A program made the translations under genes and the position numbers. A DNA stretch of 26,900 nucleotides, taken from contig NW_003140811.1 of the NCBI RefSeq assembly GCF_000003605.2, positions 1,506,890 through 1,533,789 on the forward strand, given 5' to 3'. The DNA is from Saccoglossus kowalevskii. Lineage: Eukaryota > Hemichordata > Enteropneusta > Harrimaniidae. This document shows positions 9,546-21,800 of the stretch, piece after piece (the stretch's first letter is position 1; each line of letters begins with the position of its first letter). The notes beneath the pieces are model-generated. The model was not told the DNA's origin. It searched no databases and was given only the letters and a program-made list of their open reading frames with translations.

Positions 9546-12485
9546 ATTCATGATACTGTGATGATCCAAAACTTTAGTTGGACCCGCTCAACTTTACCAA
9601 CCAGGTATTTTTGATGTGGTAGTATATTATTGTGATATGTAAAGGCGAGGTCCGTTTTTGTTACCTATTAACTCATCGACTGGCATCTGACCTCCAAATC
9701 TATACAGTCGCTACCTTGAGGCTATGCTATCGATGATTGTAACCACCCTTGTCACGTCAACATTAATGAGTCTACAACTGATAACAGTGGTATGTTATAT
9801 TATTGCCAAGCAAACCCAACGTTATTGACACGAATGTGTGATCATGTATGCGCATGTCTGAATACCTTTGTTGGCCGGCAGGAACGTTTGAACGATGAAA
9901 AGCCGCGTCGCAGATAATACTAGTAACTGAAACAATAAAACTCATCGACGAATTCGTTCATTTCATATGGATTGCCTAGAAAGTGGTTAGTAATATAGGA
10001 ATATGTGTTATGCCTAAACACACATTTTTCTGTTTACGATTTTTTATCATGAGTAATATTATTGATTATTTATCAGTATCAGTGATTCTCTCGTTATTTA
10101 CAACTTTTAACTTTTGATCTGTAATTATGTATTGTCTTTCATAAAAGTGTATACATTTGTCGGAGTTGGTAAATAAAAAAAAAAAAAAACGTGGTGTCAT
10201 GTATTGACCTTCGGATAAGCGAATCGCCCCCTCCAAACGAGTTGGAGGATGGGTTAGATCTAGATCTGGGTCAAGTGGTCACATCCTAAACCTGTCAATA
10301 TCAAGTAAACCGTACATGGTTGACACAACTCAACAACTAACTGACCTAAATTTGCTCGTTTCACATTTCAATGCGTCATGGAAGTTATACGCGTCATACG
10401 TGCGTGTGTGTATGAGGCGCAACACTGGACAATTGGGTCTATGTAAATTACATTTGCTGATATTTATGGGTGAGGCTATTCTAATTTCAAGCAATTTTTT
10501 TTCACTGAATACTGTGCTGGAAAATATTAGAATAATTTTAGAAACTTGATATTTGTTCTGTATGTTATGTGATAATCTCTGACTTCGTATTTTGACATAT
10601 ACACGTATTAATAATAGTTTTACACTTCGAATTATTTCATTTATTGGACTAGTTCTCCTTTTTTGACAATGTCGTTAGGAATAATGTTGTTGACAGTTCT
10701 TATTTTTGGTAGTGTATGGTGCCCAATGAAAATGTATTTTGAGGAGAAATTGAGAATTATGGAACAACTCTTCAAATCTGCAGTGGGTACCAGTACGTGT
10801 GTATCACACTGGCATTCGCGGCATTGGCCTCTCCTTCACATGCCGCAACTCTACGCCATGATTAGCATTTTGCACACCACACCATTTTACACTAACTTGT
10901 CATGGAGGACGCTACCTTCACGTCCAGGGGTTGGTTCCTGTGGTGTGTTTTTTGCACTCGTCACCAAACTCCCACCTTGTTCTTAGCAAGTGTACAAATA
11001 CAAGAACTTTTAAAGCAGGCCCACCTGTTGCATTGACCGAGCACCTGGGCAAGAAGAAGCATCTCCTGAAAAAAAAATAGGCGCGGCTACCGTTAGATTC
11101 ATTCAGGTGAGTATACCATACTGCAGTATCGATACACTCACAGTGTAAACGTCATACACAAAATGAGTATAGCGAATAGCGTGGTGTCATCTGTTGACCT
11201 GTATGTTCATTGTAAATGTGACGTGTGAGTAGCAGGTATTAAATTAACAATACGAACGTACACCCTCCACAAAGGGTGTGTTGTAACGTAACGATCATGG
11301 TTGTGCCCCCTTGTAAGAAGATACATTCATTTAGACACGTCGTAGTCTGTGATTTTGCGGCACCAAGGAGAACGGGTATTTTGGGCAGAGTGGCGTCTCC
11401 GTCGTTTGCTTGGATGGTGGAAAGCAGAGTAATAACAGATATTCAAGTTAAAAACGCTACACCCGGACACACTAGATTCTCAAACCAGTACTTTCACTGT
11501 ATAATTTGTGATCAAACAGACAAACCAAAAACAATTCCACACGTTTTACACTCAGGGCCGCAAAACACGGCATCGGGAAGGTATGTCTCCTGGGATAGTC
11601 GGTACACAAGTACGGTATCAAACACACACAGTTCACATTGCAGCCATTTTTACTAAATCAACATACCACAGACAAACAAACATGTTTCGACAAACATGGA
11701 CGAAGACAAAAAATGGTACATATTTAATATTCAATTCTATTTTTATGAAGCGAATTTTGTGACCACACCCACCCACCGCGCGGCGAGCCCTGGCAAGTCA
11801 ACAAATGCTAGTATCACTACTCATATTGGCATTCGGGAAGTACTCGACTTTTATCGCATAATAATAAATATAACGCGGGTTGTATGGTTTTTATCAGTCA
11901 CTAAGCAGCGATGGAGAAAACAATCACACGTCAGTTTCGTTGGTAACTGCGTTGAATGACATTCTGATATGATATGCATTTAATATTATTACATATGTTT
12001 CCATCAGCATATCCATGTCTGTCAATGCCATATGCACTGCAACCGAAATATTCTACCGATGTGAATATGTTCTTGTCAGACTACGTCGCTTGGCACCAAA
12101 TGTAAGGTTACATTGCAATATGTCAACAGACTCTGTGTGGTTGTGATACTCTCGCGTGAACTCACTTTACGCTGATTGGCTGTTTTGGCTGATAAGTAAT
12201 CGGTGCAAAGAACTCCGACAACCCCAGTATACTTTGCAATGACTTGTACCGGTGACTCACCAACGTTTAACCCCACGGTATACCATCCATGGCAACAGGT
12301 GGCGGCAATGTCGGATTAAAAATGGGGTGTTGTGTCAAATGGGGTCGCGCAACCCCCCGCGTTGAATTAGTCAAATGATGCTACAACTACTAGTATTTAC
12401 GCATTTACTTATCAAATAAGAAAAGTTTTCGGAGACTGACAGCTGGGGGGGGGGGTTTAAAAACATACCAAGCTTAATAAGCATA
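9546..12485. other. intergenic, nothing coding recognised
   Basis: Several open frames of 80 to 126 codons occur at 10316-10549, 10663-10986 and 11276-11656, but none has a recognisable domain or a paired splice structure. A strong donor-like string ATTCAG|GTGAGT ends at 11106 and could close a non-coding first exon of LIM gene 2, giving an intron of about 2.8 kb. This is speculative. A poly(A) stretch lies near 10175 and an 11-nt G run at 12445-12455. Confidence 0.5.
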
Positions 12486-12695
12486 ATATGCACATTTGTT
12501 AGCGTCGGGAAAATAAAACCTGCAGCACTCTTGTGGTATACAGGTATGCGTAACGGGATCAACGTCCTCTGTAAACACTGTTTACAGTATTGACACATAT
12601 GCATATTTATTAGCATCGTGAAAATATAGCCTGGATACTCGACGTGTAAAGTTATGCGTCACGAGATCAACTTCCCTATAGGCAGTTTTCAGTAT
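12486..12695. repeat. diverged direct tandem duplication, period about 105-111 bp
   Basis: The unit starting ATATGCACATTTGTTAGCG at 12486 recurs at 12597 as ATATGCATATTTATTAGCA. The copies share, in order, GAAAATA, CCTG, TATGCGT, GATCAAC and a final CAGTAT. The offset shrinks from 111 to 105 bp across the unit because of small indels. It has no coding capacity and I do not recognise the source. Confidence 0.65.
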
Positions 12696-13899
12696 AACAT
12701 TTTCGTCCAATTACGTCTCGACTCCGCCAACTTTTTCTTTCAAACTTATAGCCAATCGGATTAGACAGTCATGTACTATTCATCGTTACAATACTTCGAT
12801 TGTATTTGTTCGAAAATGGCGAAATTCTTTTCTGGCATAAAAATTTACAACTGATAATAAGCTCTGATTTATGTAATCAATTCTATTGTAAAATTAACAT
12901 CAAATCGGTGCGTGGGATATAATTGACGCGAATCTGTAAAGAGGGGGTCAACAATGTGTAGGTGTGTTGAAATATAAGAGGCCTGAGTCGTGATTTAGAG
13001 TGCCACTTGTAACTACATGTCACACATTCCTGACAACACCCAATGACAGACCTTGAAACAACTCCGACCCCGGTGTTACTACGCTAGGCATTAAAACTGG
13101 AACCATAGCTTTCATGGCAAGGACCGACGTACTACCTCAAAACAGCAAAAAATCCGCTACTATGCTACTAACATTGTAAATATAACGAAATAATACAATT
13201 GTGTTCTTTCAACTATTTCGGAATTGTCGTTTTACATTGTTTATATGCGTTATGATAAAAATACAGATATTTTTGTTTTCCATTGTGTAACACCTCCGTA
13301 CTTTACACCGACCATATGCAAATTAGCTAGTTAATGGATATAGAAAATAATATAATGATACGATGTGACCCAGGTCTGTAACAGTTGCTGGTATATCTCG
13401 TCAATACGGTATAATATCGCGATCTCCGCCCAATAACGCGAGTTGCCTGGCAACCATTCGTGCACAGTGTAATGACAGTTCATGTTTAAGTTCAACGTAA
13501 TTGTTGAAGTGCGTGTCACGGGTTGTCCATGATACGCTGAAAAGGGAAAACGTTGCCAAACAAATTACTGTACGAGTAGAAGCTAATGTGAGTTGTCTGT
13601 CACTCCAATTGTAATCAGTGGGTGACAATAGTGTGGCCGTTATCAAATTAAAATGTTAAATTGGTGAGCGGAGACATCGACAACCAATTGACGCAGTGCC
13701 AACAAATGGGGGGAAATGTGGGTATATTTTCACGTTTAAGTCGAAACAAATAATAATAAATCATACTTCTAATTAGGAAATACCACTCCAGGAGTACGTC
13801 ATTCAATTAATCGATTCATTGGTAGGTTGATCAGAACAGTAAAATGTCTCATCGTCACATTTCACGTACAGCAATTGTTTTCTCTTTTTTCCTCCTCAG
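12696..13899. other. 5' flank of LIM gene 2
   Basis: No coding sequence is recognised. The stretch ends in a strong pyrimidine tract and CTCCTCAG acceptor at 13899, so at least the last part is a 5' UTR intron. The non-coding first exon was not located. Confidence 0.5.
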
Positions 13900-13904
13900 A
13901 CAAA

Positions 13905-15215
13905 ATGGCAGTCTGTGCGAAGTGCAAGAAGGACATCACGTGAGTAAATATAAAAACAAAGTAATTTACGCACTTCACCTTCCGAGCGACTCGAACCCAA
14001 TGACCTCTGTTGCATAGAAAAACGTTTCTATGATTTATTATTTTCATTTGAACCTTTTCAGTTCTACTACGATTACCGCATTGGATCAGAAGTGGCACCC
14101 AGAATGCTTCACGTGCAGTGAATGCAAAGAGGAATTGAGAGGCAAGACCTTCTTTCAAGGCAAAGACGGACAACCGTTGTGCGATAAAGACTATAAGAAA
14201 CTTGAGGCCGCCAGATGTGAAGCCTGCAAGCAACCAGTAGTTGGTGTAAGTAATATTTCATTGCCTCGTCAGTTCTGCCGTTCGTGCACTCTTAAGTATT
14301 TGACCCTGATTTTTAATATTTTTTGAATTTGTCTGTGTTATTCGCCTTATTTAGGAGATCGTGTCCGCTTTAGGAGGGAAATGGCACCCAAAGTGCTTTG
14401 TCTGCACTGAATGCAAGAAGTCCTTCAAAGATGGCAGCTTCAGTGTGAACGAAGGCAAACCCTACTGCAAGAAAGGTGAGGCACATTGTAAAAATAGTGC
14501 TACATCCGGGGTATATCGCGAAGCACGCAAATGAGAACGACGAGCGTAGTTATGTCAGTCTATCCATACGCCTACTCCAGTCCGTTTTCATTCCGAGGAA
14601 ATGTACAATATTTGCTGGATCACATATCAACACCATAACTTGTGATGTCAAGATTTATTGTCATCGTCATCATCACTTTAACACGAAGACGGCAATGTAA
14701 ACGATTCAACTTGCACTTTCACACAAAAACGAACAATTTATCATTTTTGCAGATTATGAGAAGAAGTTTCTAGGCGGTAAAAAGAAGCCTGAAAAGTGCA
14801 AGGGTTGCAAGGACAAGATTGAGACTCAATGGGTGGAAGCCATGGGGCATACATGGCACCCTGGATGCTTCGCTTGCAAGGTGAGTGCAAAATCAATGTC
14901 GATTGTCGACCGCTGAGGGCAGAATACCCAGAGCCTGAACCGAGAATTATAGTTACTAATTGGAGCCTGAATTCCGGCCACGTAGCGTCCATCCGCATCG
15001 CTCACCTCCCATCGAAAATCATGTATTTATAATTCTGGGTAGTCATGATAAGAAAGGGAACAGACAAACAACAGTTTTTCAACCTTTTTTTTACAATGTA
15101 TACTCATTTTTTTAATTTAATTTATATTTTTTAGGGGTGTAAACTTCCTCTGCAAGCTGGCTCATTCTACAAGAAAGACGACAAGCCTTACTGCGAAAAA
15201 TGCATCAATAATTAA
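13905..15215 (+). CDS. LIM gene 2: three-LIM-domain adaptor protein, spliced
   Basis: Coding exons are 13905-13939, 14062-14245, 14355-14475, 14753-14880 and 15135-15215, with GT..AG introns, giving 182 aa. LIM1 ligands are C4, C7, H24, C27, C30, C33, C52, D55. LIM2 ligands are C64, C67, H84, C87, C90, C93, C111, D114. LIM3 ligands are C129, C132, H149, C152, C155, C158, C176, C179. A lysine-rich linker (GGKKKPEK, about residues 121-128) separates LIM2 from LIM3. Only 5 nt separate the acceptor at 13899 from the ATG, so a non-coding first exon lies upstream. The first three coding exons match those of LIM gene 1 in length and all four intron phases match, so the genes are tandem duplicates. 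I found only one terminal exon here. Known LIM arrays of this kind are cytoskeletal or nuclear adaptors; the specific partner cannot be told from sequence. Confidence 0.94.
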
Positions 15216-16156
15216 TTCATCGTGGTCGTAGCGTCAATGGCCGCGGGGCATGCGCATTTGAATTGTATTATACATCTTATGGTAATAATATCAGGCAATT
15301 TTGTCACATGATATTATTTGACAAATAGTTCTTATATAAGGCAAATATTTAAACGTTAATCTTCTTTTTTCGCTTCTAAATTTATGTAATTGGCTTTAAA
15401 ACACGAGAAATTGTACGTTTGCTTTATCGCTAATCGAAGTAATCTGAGTTGCAACTTACAATGAAATAACTGCACGTTATGCTTCAATAATGCAATTCGT
15501 AACGCATCAAACGTAGTTTAATATATTCATATCATATTATATTAAATTGGTAATCAAGTTTTAATTTCTATGTATAATACTTTATATATATATATCAGGA
15601 TAATTTTGAACATTTACTTGTAGACTAAACGACTTTGTACCAGTCTAAACCAGTTATTTACCAGTGTAAACCGGATTTAATATAACATATTATTACATTT
15701 CTGAAATATTCTCCGATGGGCTGTAACAATGGAATTATGCTAATTATGTGCAATGACATAATCAATTCTTTGTTGTAATTTATGTATTCGAGAAAATTCT
15801 TCATTTTAAGTCTTTCATGAATTATTATGTTATCTTTTTATGACATTTTTTAAAGTTTCGACGATAATGGTGCTATATATAACAGACATTTAAGATTTTA
15901 GTTTTTAAGGCATTTAAGTTAGACATTGTAAGTAGTTCTGATTGTAAGCTTCAGTAGTGAGTTTATCTTGCCAAGCTCAAAGGAAAATATATTACAATAA
16001 TAGCGAGTTTGAACATCATCGACGTGAGTATACTGCGCCCTCGTACGGTATGTTTTGGCGATATTGCAGCAACTGACGCAGACCTGTTAGACTTGTCTAT
16101 TTGTCATGACGACGTGCATGCTAATATTGCGTTGTAATTTTGTGAATCTTAGGGAG

Positions 16157-16162
16157 AATAAA
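16157..16162 (+). terminator. poly(A) signal of LIM gene 2
   Basis: AATAAA is followed closely by GCGTGTTATTATGG. It is the first AATAAA I found after the stop at 15215, which implies a 3' UTR near 0.95 kb. Confidence 0.6.
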
Positions 16163-16879
16163 GCGTGTTATTATGGTTATTCCGTTTTTTAATTGTACTT
16201 GTCTTACTGTAAAAAAAAGCGTGTTTGTGGCGTTGTATACAGCTGGGTATCACCGAAGTTAGCTATCGTACACGTGATGATAACAGTGGGGAAAAACTAG
16301 AAAAGAAAAAAACATTTTTCTGAAAATCACGCATTATGCAACCTTATATTGTGTACTTTCTTTATCTTTGGTCCGAATTTACAGTGCGCGATGAATTTGT
16401 TGAGTAATTTGGATTCATACCCGGAAGCGTAGTTGTAGGTGAACACGTCCTTCATGCATTTACATATGTTGAGTGTCGGACTGAAGACAGAGGATTTAAT
16501 TTGCATACTGATTTGTTGACCATCCGGCTTTATTATATCTTGTAGTAGTATCCGTTACGCGATCGCGATCGAAGCACAAACAAACATTACACTATAGTCT
16601 TTCAAGCTTTTCACAGTGTTTTAATAGCCCATGGAACTATTCATAGTTTCATGAATAACCTAATATATCATGTGAAGGAGTTCTGAGATGAACAAAACTG
16701 GCGGCCGAAAAAATGTCCGACGCCGTTAAAAGATATCTAAATGAAAGCGACCTGGGCTCATATTATAGTCAGCCCGAAGAGTGGTTTGAAGACAAGTCTA
16801 TCGACAGTAACAACAAAAGTTCTGCGCAAAAAAATTTGATTGTGACACCTACAGTTAAGATGACGACGGCGACGACAAC
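16163..16879. other. intergenic stretch leading into a transposase fragment
   Basis: No gene is recognised up to about 16700. An open frame at 16713-16955 starts MSDAVKRYLNESDLGSYYSQ. It precedes the Mutator-like fragment on the same strand and might be part of its N-terminal region, but it has no domain I recognise. Confidence 0.45.
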
Positions 16880-17435
16880 GAGTTGGAAATCTGGGTACAG
16901 ATGCTGGTTCACTCATCATGGTAGAGTTAAAGTCTGTAAACAAAAATGGCAGTGACATATTGATGTGTCGTTGTTGTAAAAAAGGGAATGTCGTTTTGGC
17001 AGAAAACACGAACATCCGACATGGCTGTGGGGGGGGGGGCATCTTTACTATAAGTGCACGAATAAAAAATGTAACTCCGTGACTGACATTTTTCCTGTTT
17101 CAAAAAAGAGTGAACATTCTTTTGATGTGAATCATAAGTTGGTGATCGCGGCTCGTGGCTTTGGAAAGGGTCGTCGCGCAATGCGTAAATTTAGTAGCTA
17201 TATGGGATTACCGCCTCCTCTATCTGGAACCACATTCAGAGAAAACACTCGGAAAGTTTTAGACGTTGCTAAAAGACTATTAGAGCAAGAATTTCAAGAT
17301 GCCGCCGATGAAATAAGAAAACTCAAAACAGAATTGGCAGACGATAGTGGCAACACCGATGAAAATCCAGTGGATATAGCGGTTTCTGTCGACGGGTCAT
17401 GGAATATGAATACCAATATTTACTATATGGGGTAG
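16880..17435 (+). pseudogene. Mutator-like transposase-domain gene fragment (DNA transposon relic)
   Basis: The main frame 17079-17435 contains FDVNHKLVIAARGFGKGRRA, SSYMGLPPPLSGTTF and a final DIAVSVDGSW. The sequence just before it reads HLYYKCTNKKC. This order matches the Mutator-like transposase domain found in many invertebrate genomes, in which a zinc-binding region precedes an FDVN segment, a PPP segment and a (S/C)DGTW motif. Upstream, MCRCCKKGNV in the next frame would supply the first cysteines. The two parts are separated by a run of 11 G at 17029-17039 that shifts the frame. The protein stops about 10 residues after DGSW, so the catalytic C-terminal half is missing. It is a plain DNA-transposon or domesticated-fragment relic, and its own ends were not identified. 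Confidence 0.7.
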
Positions 17436-17916
17436 CCATCTTGAATACGGCTTGAAACCAAATAAAGAGACAAGTTGAAAAACGCGTTTTTCAGATTCCT
17501 ACAAATTAGGAAAAAATAACAAACTTTCACAACCCAACGATCCGTTCGTGGGTAATAATTGCGGATGAATAAAATAGCTGATTACATTTTACACCTTGCT
17601 CATGTCTACGAATTTACGTTTTTTTATTTATTTAAATTACATTATTACGAAAATAAAAACAATTGATTACAGCTTAGGAAAATACCCCTTGCCGACCCTC
17701 ATCGAAGGGACGTTGTAATTATGACAAAGTTCAAGTTGTTGTGGTCGGTGCACGGACTGTGAAAGTGGTTATTTCCACGTTGTCTGGGACAGACAATCTA
17801 CGTAGCTTGCCATAATCCGATAATTGGCTAAATCTTTGAGTCAAAAATTCTAAAGAATACATCATTGTTCAAATGACCTATTTCATTCATAGTTTTCATG
17901 ATCGCAAACAAAGCAT
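17436..17916. other. no gene recognised
   Basis: AT-rich sequence with no domain or clear repeat structure. It includes an AATAAA about 25 nt after the transposase-fragment stop, which may be incidental. Confidence 0.5.
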
Positions 17917-18079
17917 TTAAAGGGGAACCGCTCAATCCCATGGATTGCACCAAAGAATCATGGGACACTATTGTTTATGTTGTTTACAATGTTAATCTAT
18001 CTTTTGTTATCCATTGTTATTTTAATCCAGAAAGTAAATTTGTTGTGAAATTAAGCCTAACTGGAAGGTGCCCCTTTAA
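17917..18079. mobile_element. MITE candidate flanked by TTAA
   Basis: The left end TTAAAGGGGAACC at 17917-17929 and the right end GGTGCCCCTTTAA at 18067-18079 form an inverted repeat with one mismatch in 13, each abutting TTAA. TTAA target sites are used by piggyBac-type transposons, although the usual CCY end is not seen. The 163-bp body has no recognised coding sequence; an open frame across it is not convincing. Confidence 0.45.
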
Positions 18080-18319
18080 CGATTTTTGTTTGCCGATGGA
18101 TACAGACGTCTACAAGAAAAGACTACTGCAATATACATGAATTTGTAATGTGTAATAATTTTATTACTTCTACGAGGCCCCGGCTGATCTGCACTGGCTC
18201 GGAAGATGAATTCTGATTGGCTAAAAAACAAAAAAACTTGTGGCGTTGAATGAGTTTATCTTCATACAGCCATCTTCCTTATTGAGTAGCCATTTTACTG
18301 ACCAAGACTTTTTCCAAAT

Positions 18320-18890
18320 AATACAATACTTAGTTTGGGAAAAGACATTTAATTTGTAACCCAATTATAGTATCAGAAAACAAAGCTACATTATCAGCAC
18401 AACATAGACAGAAAAGTTCAATGAGGTATAGGAAAAGCTGGCTAACACGGTCGTCACGTTGCTGTAGTTCGCTTGACAATTCATTTATGAGAAATGAAAA
18501 TAAAACAGGGCTTTACATAATAGTACAGCCTTGGCGAATTACAAAGAGACAATCATGTAGTGTATTCTACAGCAGTAAGGATACAAGATTTAACACATGC
18601 TCGGCCAAAATGTTCGCGTTTACACTCCTTTAATATACCGTCGCCATCTCATTGTATCAAACGCCTTGGAGAAATCGACAAGAGCATAGCAGAATTTGCT
18701 CCGTTTCATGTAATGTATTTTTTTATTATTGACATGAAAAAGTAATTTTTTCAGGTGCTTTTCTCTCCTAACTCGGTTGATTATTTAAAATTAATGTAAA
18801 TATTTTACCAAGCAGCTAAATTGTTCTATAATTTACCGGGTATCCAAACTTTCCATTTTGTTTTCTGCGATAATAATTGCTTTTCCTCTG
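18320..18890 (-). mobile_element. LINE reverse-transcriptase fossil with several RT motifs
   Basis: On the minus strand the RT landmarks appear in the correct order. GYPVNYRTI then LLGKIFTLIL (about 18850-18780) corresponds to the NYRPISLLS block. YALVDFSKAFDTM (about 18690-18655) is the catalytic KAFD block. VIRQGC and SPVLFSFLINELSSEL (about 18555-18470) is the QG-LSPLLF block. ADNVALFSDT followed by GLQ (about 18395-18345) is the YADD block with the second aspartate replaced by N. Internal stops and a shortened stretch between the first two blocks show it is dead. It belongs to the broad CR1/L2/Jockey-like group; I cannot assign the clade. Endonuclease and ends were not found. Confidence 0.8.
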
Positions 18891-21800
18891 GCTGTTGCAA
18901 AATTGTCGGATTCAAATATTTGATGAAAACTAATGTTTGAACATGGGACCCAAATATTTAAAGAATCCTCTAAATAACCCACCGGGGCAGATATATCATC
19001 AATTTTTCATATAAGGTAAGCTGTGATATGTTCTGGTCGGACATATACTGTGATAGCTGCTTATATAATTTCGAACGCCATATGTATATAGTCCAAGGTT
19101 TGGGCTACACCAAACACCACGAGTCAAATTAGGACGTCGTTGCAGGTCTCATGCCACTAATTAATTTAAATGCCCAGCAAGAACCAATGAAATTTTTTAA
19201 ATATTATTTGTCTCAGGTGCTCCCTGTTTGAGGGCGTAATCACCTGGGTCAGAGGTGAGACCAACATGTGGTCTTTTGTTTACTACTTAGCGGCTGTGTA
19301 CCTGTGGGTTTATTCTGTGTGTTAATGGATGTTCTAATCTTGGTGTTTTTCCAGTGATTTCTCTTGGTGCAATCCAAATACAGTAGGTGTGTCTTGTTTA
19401 CCTGAGATTTGCAAGAGTTTGAGCTGGCCAACTTGTTAATTTTTTTCATATGGTTGATTACTGGCATGTTGATTTCCCATTTTTGAGCCATATTTTCAAC
19501 TTTCTTCGTCATTTTCATATATCAATCTCGTCATATGTTAACATTGTCGTCTATGGAAATTCAATTAGTGGTATGAGCCTTGAAAGGTAACGTTATGGCC
19601 AATATAGAGCGGCGCCCCCATCGACAATTTCAATCAGACCAATAAAGCTGCGCCCCCACCGACGGCATCAATAGACGACTTTCTGTATGGGTAGTTTTAT
19701 TAGAAAATTAAAAAAAAAAAAACAGAACAACTGTCAGTGCTTGTTAGCCAACCCTCATCTTCCGTTTCTTCATGGCTACAAGAATATACTATATGGCAGG
19801 GGCTCGCGCGGGGGTCAGTCACGAATATTATTTCATCTTTGATAAATCTCTGATACAAATTGAATATATTCTAACTCTCTGTGGCAAAACGAAGCACGAT
19901 TTAGAGACACCTGTGTTTATTATATACACATAGTCATCCGTTTTCACTTATGGTGCGAAGGTATGAAAGATGTCGTACATGCAACGGAGACGTGTGTTGT
20001 ATTGATATGTATAAGCAAGAGCGTGGTTATATATACTGCATCTCCATTGTCATTTCGCACCGTCATGCAACGAAGGACAACTGGTTAAATTCAAATGAAT
20101 GTTCCACGTCGGTTAGAGAACAAATAGTTGAACTGAAATCTGTCAGGGAAATTGGCATAATTCGTTAATAACAGTCACGTGATTATTACTTGAGAAGAAA
20201 GTGGAAACATTCATCCTGATCCTGCAATGTATACAGAGAGAAAATAGAGAAAATAAATTAAAAAAATGGAGATCTTCGATTATCAAGTTTCGACCGAGTA
20301 ATCATAACTTGAAAAATATAACGGGGGGCACCGAAAAATAAAAAGTAAATATGTTCAGAAAAAAATAGAAAACGAACAACATGTTATTATATAGGGTTCG
20401 CACAGATCTAGAGTTTACTGGACAGTCATTAAAATGAAATAGTCCTGCAAAAATTATAAAGTCCTGAAATATAATCTTATTTCGGGTGTATGAACACGGG
20501 TTATATCATGTACTCTTTATGAAAACACAAGACTACTTTATAAGACGAGATTTATTTAAGGTAGAAGCCTACTCAACACTTTTGAGAAAGTTGGTTATAA
20601 ATCGCATGACAATGTTCATTGGTTTATTGTGCAAAATTATGGAGCTATTGTTTCATGGCACAATACAATAACCTTCTTTTGTGTGTTACAGTGACGTATT
20701 TTGAGAAACTTGTCCTAATATTTTTCAAAATATATTTTTTTTAGAACAATTCCATAGAGCGCAATGTTAAACAAAAATTGCATTTTTCGACACTTTTTAA
20801 AACCCAGATTTTTGAAGAAAAAGAAATCAGGAAAACAAAAATACCCCATCATTAACAATATATTATTTTTTTCAGCCTATAATTTGAGATCTGATATAAT
20901 ATCTCTGCCATATGAACCTACGGTAAAAGCACTATAATAGTGATAAAAATGGCCACCATCCATTAAAATACACCATGATTTTCTCGAAAATAACCCTGGC
21001 GACCCCCACCTTTTTTAAGTCAATATTCTTATATTGCCGAGAAGTACAATTTATTAAAAATGAATAAATTCTGGGCATTTAAAATCATGAGTATAGGATT
21101 CTACCTCAACGACCCGGAAACAACAAAATACATTACAGATTTTGCTAATCTAAATGAACAATTACAATTAACACTCATAATTATATTTTCTGTGCAATGT
21201 TTCTAAGTTTCGTTTTATTCTGTGAAAAAAAGCAATGATGAAATGGTTTTATCTATTCGTAAAAGGGACGTTGTTGCTTTGACGATGGTCTGTGGACGAC
21301 ATGACTTAGAAACGTTCATCGCCTTATCGAGCCACCCCTCAATTTTTTACGTTCGATTTCAAGCATAATGTGGGATCATTAAACGAAGAAATTGTTCATG
21401 TGTCTGATTTTTACTGATAAAATAGAGGTAAGATTTTCATAACGAGGGCATATAGATGTGGGGATTATATTCATGAGCGCCCAGTAGTACAACAAACTAC
21501 CCCAGATTTACTTAGCAAAGCAGCCGCTTCGCTGCGATCTATTGAAAGTAAGCCTCCAAGACCCGTTGGATTTGATTATTGGCATGTTGGGAATTGTTGA
21601 GGTCTCTGCTGTCAATCATTTTTGGTATGTGTTTTTCCAAAAACAATTAATATTGTCTCACATTCAACTCCTAAAAGGTGAAGTACAATACATCTTTTAC
21701 CTTTTTGTCAATGTATTGCTAGGATATTTATAGTTTTGTTGTGTTTTTGAGATGTTTTGCCCTTTGTTTATTCGAAACGGGTTATTTATGTTTGAAAAAT

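Noticed and set aside
11276-11656. 126-codon open frame on the + strand
   Set aside because: Longest frame in the window, but no recognisable domain, no splice context and ordinary intergenic composition.
13950-14000. GGTTCGAGTC on the minus strand in intron 1 of LIM gene 2, like a tRNA B box
   Set aside because: The T stem does not pair and no A box or acceptor stem accompanies it.
19249-19518. 89-codon minus-strand open frame upstream of the LINE RT fossil
   Set aside because: Basic composition, but no LINE endonuclease or other motif recognised; not called as a gene.
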